Positions 5,753 to 6,925 of a stretch of DNA of 6,925 nucleotides are shown piece after piece (within the stretch, counting starts at the first letter, position 1; every line of letters begins with the position of its first letter). This stretch comes from CABMGO01 sp964574775 (GTDB lineage Archaea > Nanobdellota > Nanobdellia > Pacearchaeales > GW2011-AR1). A program made the translations under genes and the position numbers. The stretch spans positions 1 through 6,925 of the forward strand of contig CAZNOS010000040.1 in NCBI GenBank assembly GCA_964574775.1, in the 5' to 3' direction. The notes under the pieces are model-generated. The model had not been told where the DNA came from. It ran no database searches and worked only from the letters and a program-made list of their open reading frames with translations.

Positions 5753-6925
5753 ATGACAAAACAAACACTCGAACAAAGAATTCCAATAAGATTCCCGGAA
5801 ATAGTTGCGGATAATTGGAAAAATGGAATAAGGGGCTGGCATATTCATAATGCTACACCCGGATTGTATACATTGGATATAGAACATATTCCTACTGAAC
5901 TTGTAGCTTTACACAACGATCCATCTAAATCAGAAAACATTGAAGATATGTACAGTGCAAAGTTATGTCAACATAAATGTAAAACTTGTTTTAATGAAGA
6001 AAAGGGATTGTATAATCAATTTGTTTATGATATAGAAAAAAAACCAGTTCTAGATGAGACTGGCAAACCAAAGTTGAATAGAATAATGACATTGGAAGAA
6101 ACTTTAGGGGTTGTAGATCAAGCAAGAGAAATTGCAAAAAGTGAAGGGCATGATTTTAGAAGCGTTAAGTTTCTCGGCCCAGGAGAATTATTAATGAATC
6201 CCGATTTATTCAGAATAATTGAAGAATATCAAACTAGAGGAATACAATTAAACATATTCACTAAGGGCGCTTTAATAGGGAGCGATGAGCTTGCACAAAA
6301 ATATCATGGTATGACTGCAAAAGAACTAACTGATAGACTTGCAAGTTATGATAATGTTGGATTACTTATGTCTTTTCAATCTTTTAATGAAGAATTACAG
6401 GATAGTCTAGTTACTAGTAGAGACAAGGATGGAAAATTAGCAGGACTACAAGGATATTCAAAAATAAGAGAGCAAGCACTTGGAAATATATTTGCTTCTA
6501 GATTTTATACAAGTGGAATGACTAATAGGATTTGCATAATTAATGCCCCAATAGTTCCTGAAAATATAGAAGAATCTTTCGGAATATATAAATTCTTTAC
6601 AGAAAGAGCAACACCCGTAGTAATGACTCCCTCCATGCTTAGTGGAAAAGGTTGTGGTGCATATAGAATAACAGAAGAAGAAAAAAGAAGTTTCCAAGAT
6701 AAATTAGTAGAGCTGTATGCAAACATCTATGCATTCAATGTTCAAAAGGGAATTCAAACACACGAACAAATTGTCCAAGAAGGAATAGCAAGTTACGTTG
6801 GAGCAGAACCTTGCAACCAAGCAGCAACTGGATTATACATAAGAGCGAATGGAATTGTTCAAATGTGTCCCGGAAGATTTGACAAAGAAACAGTATATGC
6901 AAATGTTCAAGATGTTCCATTGAAA
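5753..6925 (+). CDS. Radical SAM enzyme with SPASM-like C-terminal cysteines, cut by window end
   Basis: An open frame of 391 codons without a stop, reaching the last base, so the C-terminus is missing. The radical SAM signature CxxxCxxC is present as C72, C76 and C79 (CQHKCKTC), which bind the 4Fe-4S cluster that cleaves S-adenosylmethionine. GPGELLMNP at 142-150 corresponds to the SAM-binding GGEP-type motif. Near the end, C354 and C372 in CNQAATGLYIRANG and VQMCPG resemble the start of a SPASM/Twitch domain, which carries a second iron-sulfur cluster in peptide- and protein-modifying members; more cysteines would be expected past the window. The ATG at 5753 is the first in frame after an upstream stop at 5711. 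Of 18 arginines, 16 use AGA and 2 AGG, none CGN, as in a native, well-translated gene. Substrate and product cannot be assigned, and no precursor-peptide gene is visible beside it. Confidence 0.85.
   Translation, partial: MTKQTLEQRIPIRFPEIVADNWKNGIRGWHIHNATPGLYTLDIEHIPTELVALHNDPSKSENIEDMYSAKLCQHKCKTCFNEEKGLYNQFVYDIEKKPVLDETGKPKLNRIMTLEETLGVVDQAREIAKSEGHDFRSVKFLGPGELLMNPDLFRIIEEYQTRGIQLNIFTKGALIGSDELAQKYHGMTAKELTDRLASYDNVGLLMSFQSFNEELQDSLVTSRDKDGKLAGLQGYSKIREQALGNIFASRFYTSGMTNRICIINAPIVPENIEESFGIYKFFTERATPVVMTPSMLSGKGCGAYRITEEEKRSFQDKLVELYANIYAFNVQKGIQTHEQIVQEGIASYVGAEPCNQAATGLYIRANGIVQMCPGRFDKETVYANVQDVPLK

Noticed and set aside
6458..6920. Minus-strand frames of 61-79 codons near the window end
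   Set aside because: They are antisense to the radical SAM frame, whose cysteine motifs and codon use support it as the real gene.

Overview
The window reads as a chromosomal segment of an AT-rich archaeon, most likely a member of the DPANN group (Woesearchaeota, Pacearchaeota or other Nanoarchaeota-like lineages). The grounds are an archaeal/eukaryotic-type ribosomal protein eL15, a XerA-type tyrosine recombinase, archaeal TATA boxes placed for leaderless transcription, a doubled Lrp regulator, and a C-terminal two-helix membrane anchor of a style I associate with DPANN proteins. The last point is from memory and the exact lineage cannot be fixed without a search.

Layout: xerA-like recombinase (89-925, +); ribosomal protein eL15 (950-1525, +) followed after 3 nt by a DUF5680-like protein (1529-2005, +); a calcineurin-like metallophosphoesterase (from 2066, +) that runs into a 100-N scaffold gap (2932-3031), so its 3' end is unknown; a small helical protein with a C-terminal membrane hairpin (3066-3623, +); an AI-2E family membrane permease (3654-4637, +); convergent to it with 6 nt between, a regulator made of two Lrp/AsnC units (4644-5618, -); and divergent from that, a radical SAM enzyme (5753 to the window end, +) whose 3' end lies outside the window.

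Five plus-strand genes have a TTTAAA- or TTTATA-type box whose first T lies 27-29 nt before the ATG, which predicts transcription starting at or next to the start codon. The Lrp gene fits the same rule (30 nt) only if its second ATG is used. The DUF5680-like gene lacks a box and instead has an AAGGAA motif, as expected of a downstream operon gene. The radical SAM gene also lacks a box at this distance and probably has a short leader.

Most of the window looks like ordinary chromosomal content: mostly single-gene transcripts, no insertion sequences, CRISPR, tRNA or rRNA, and no non-coding stretch over about 125 nt besides the gap. The part most worth following is the divergent Lrp/radical SAM pair, whose shared intergenic region holds a perfect 17-bp inverted repeat and whose enzyme has no function I can name. 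I see no clearly new multi-gene system.
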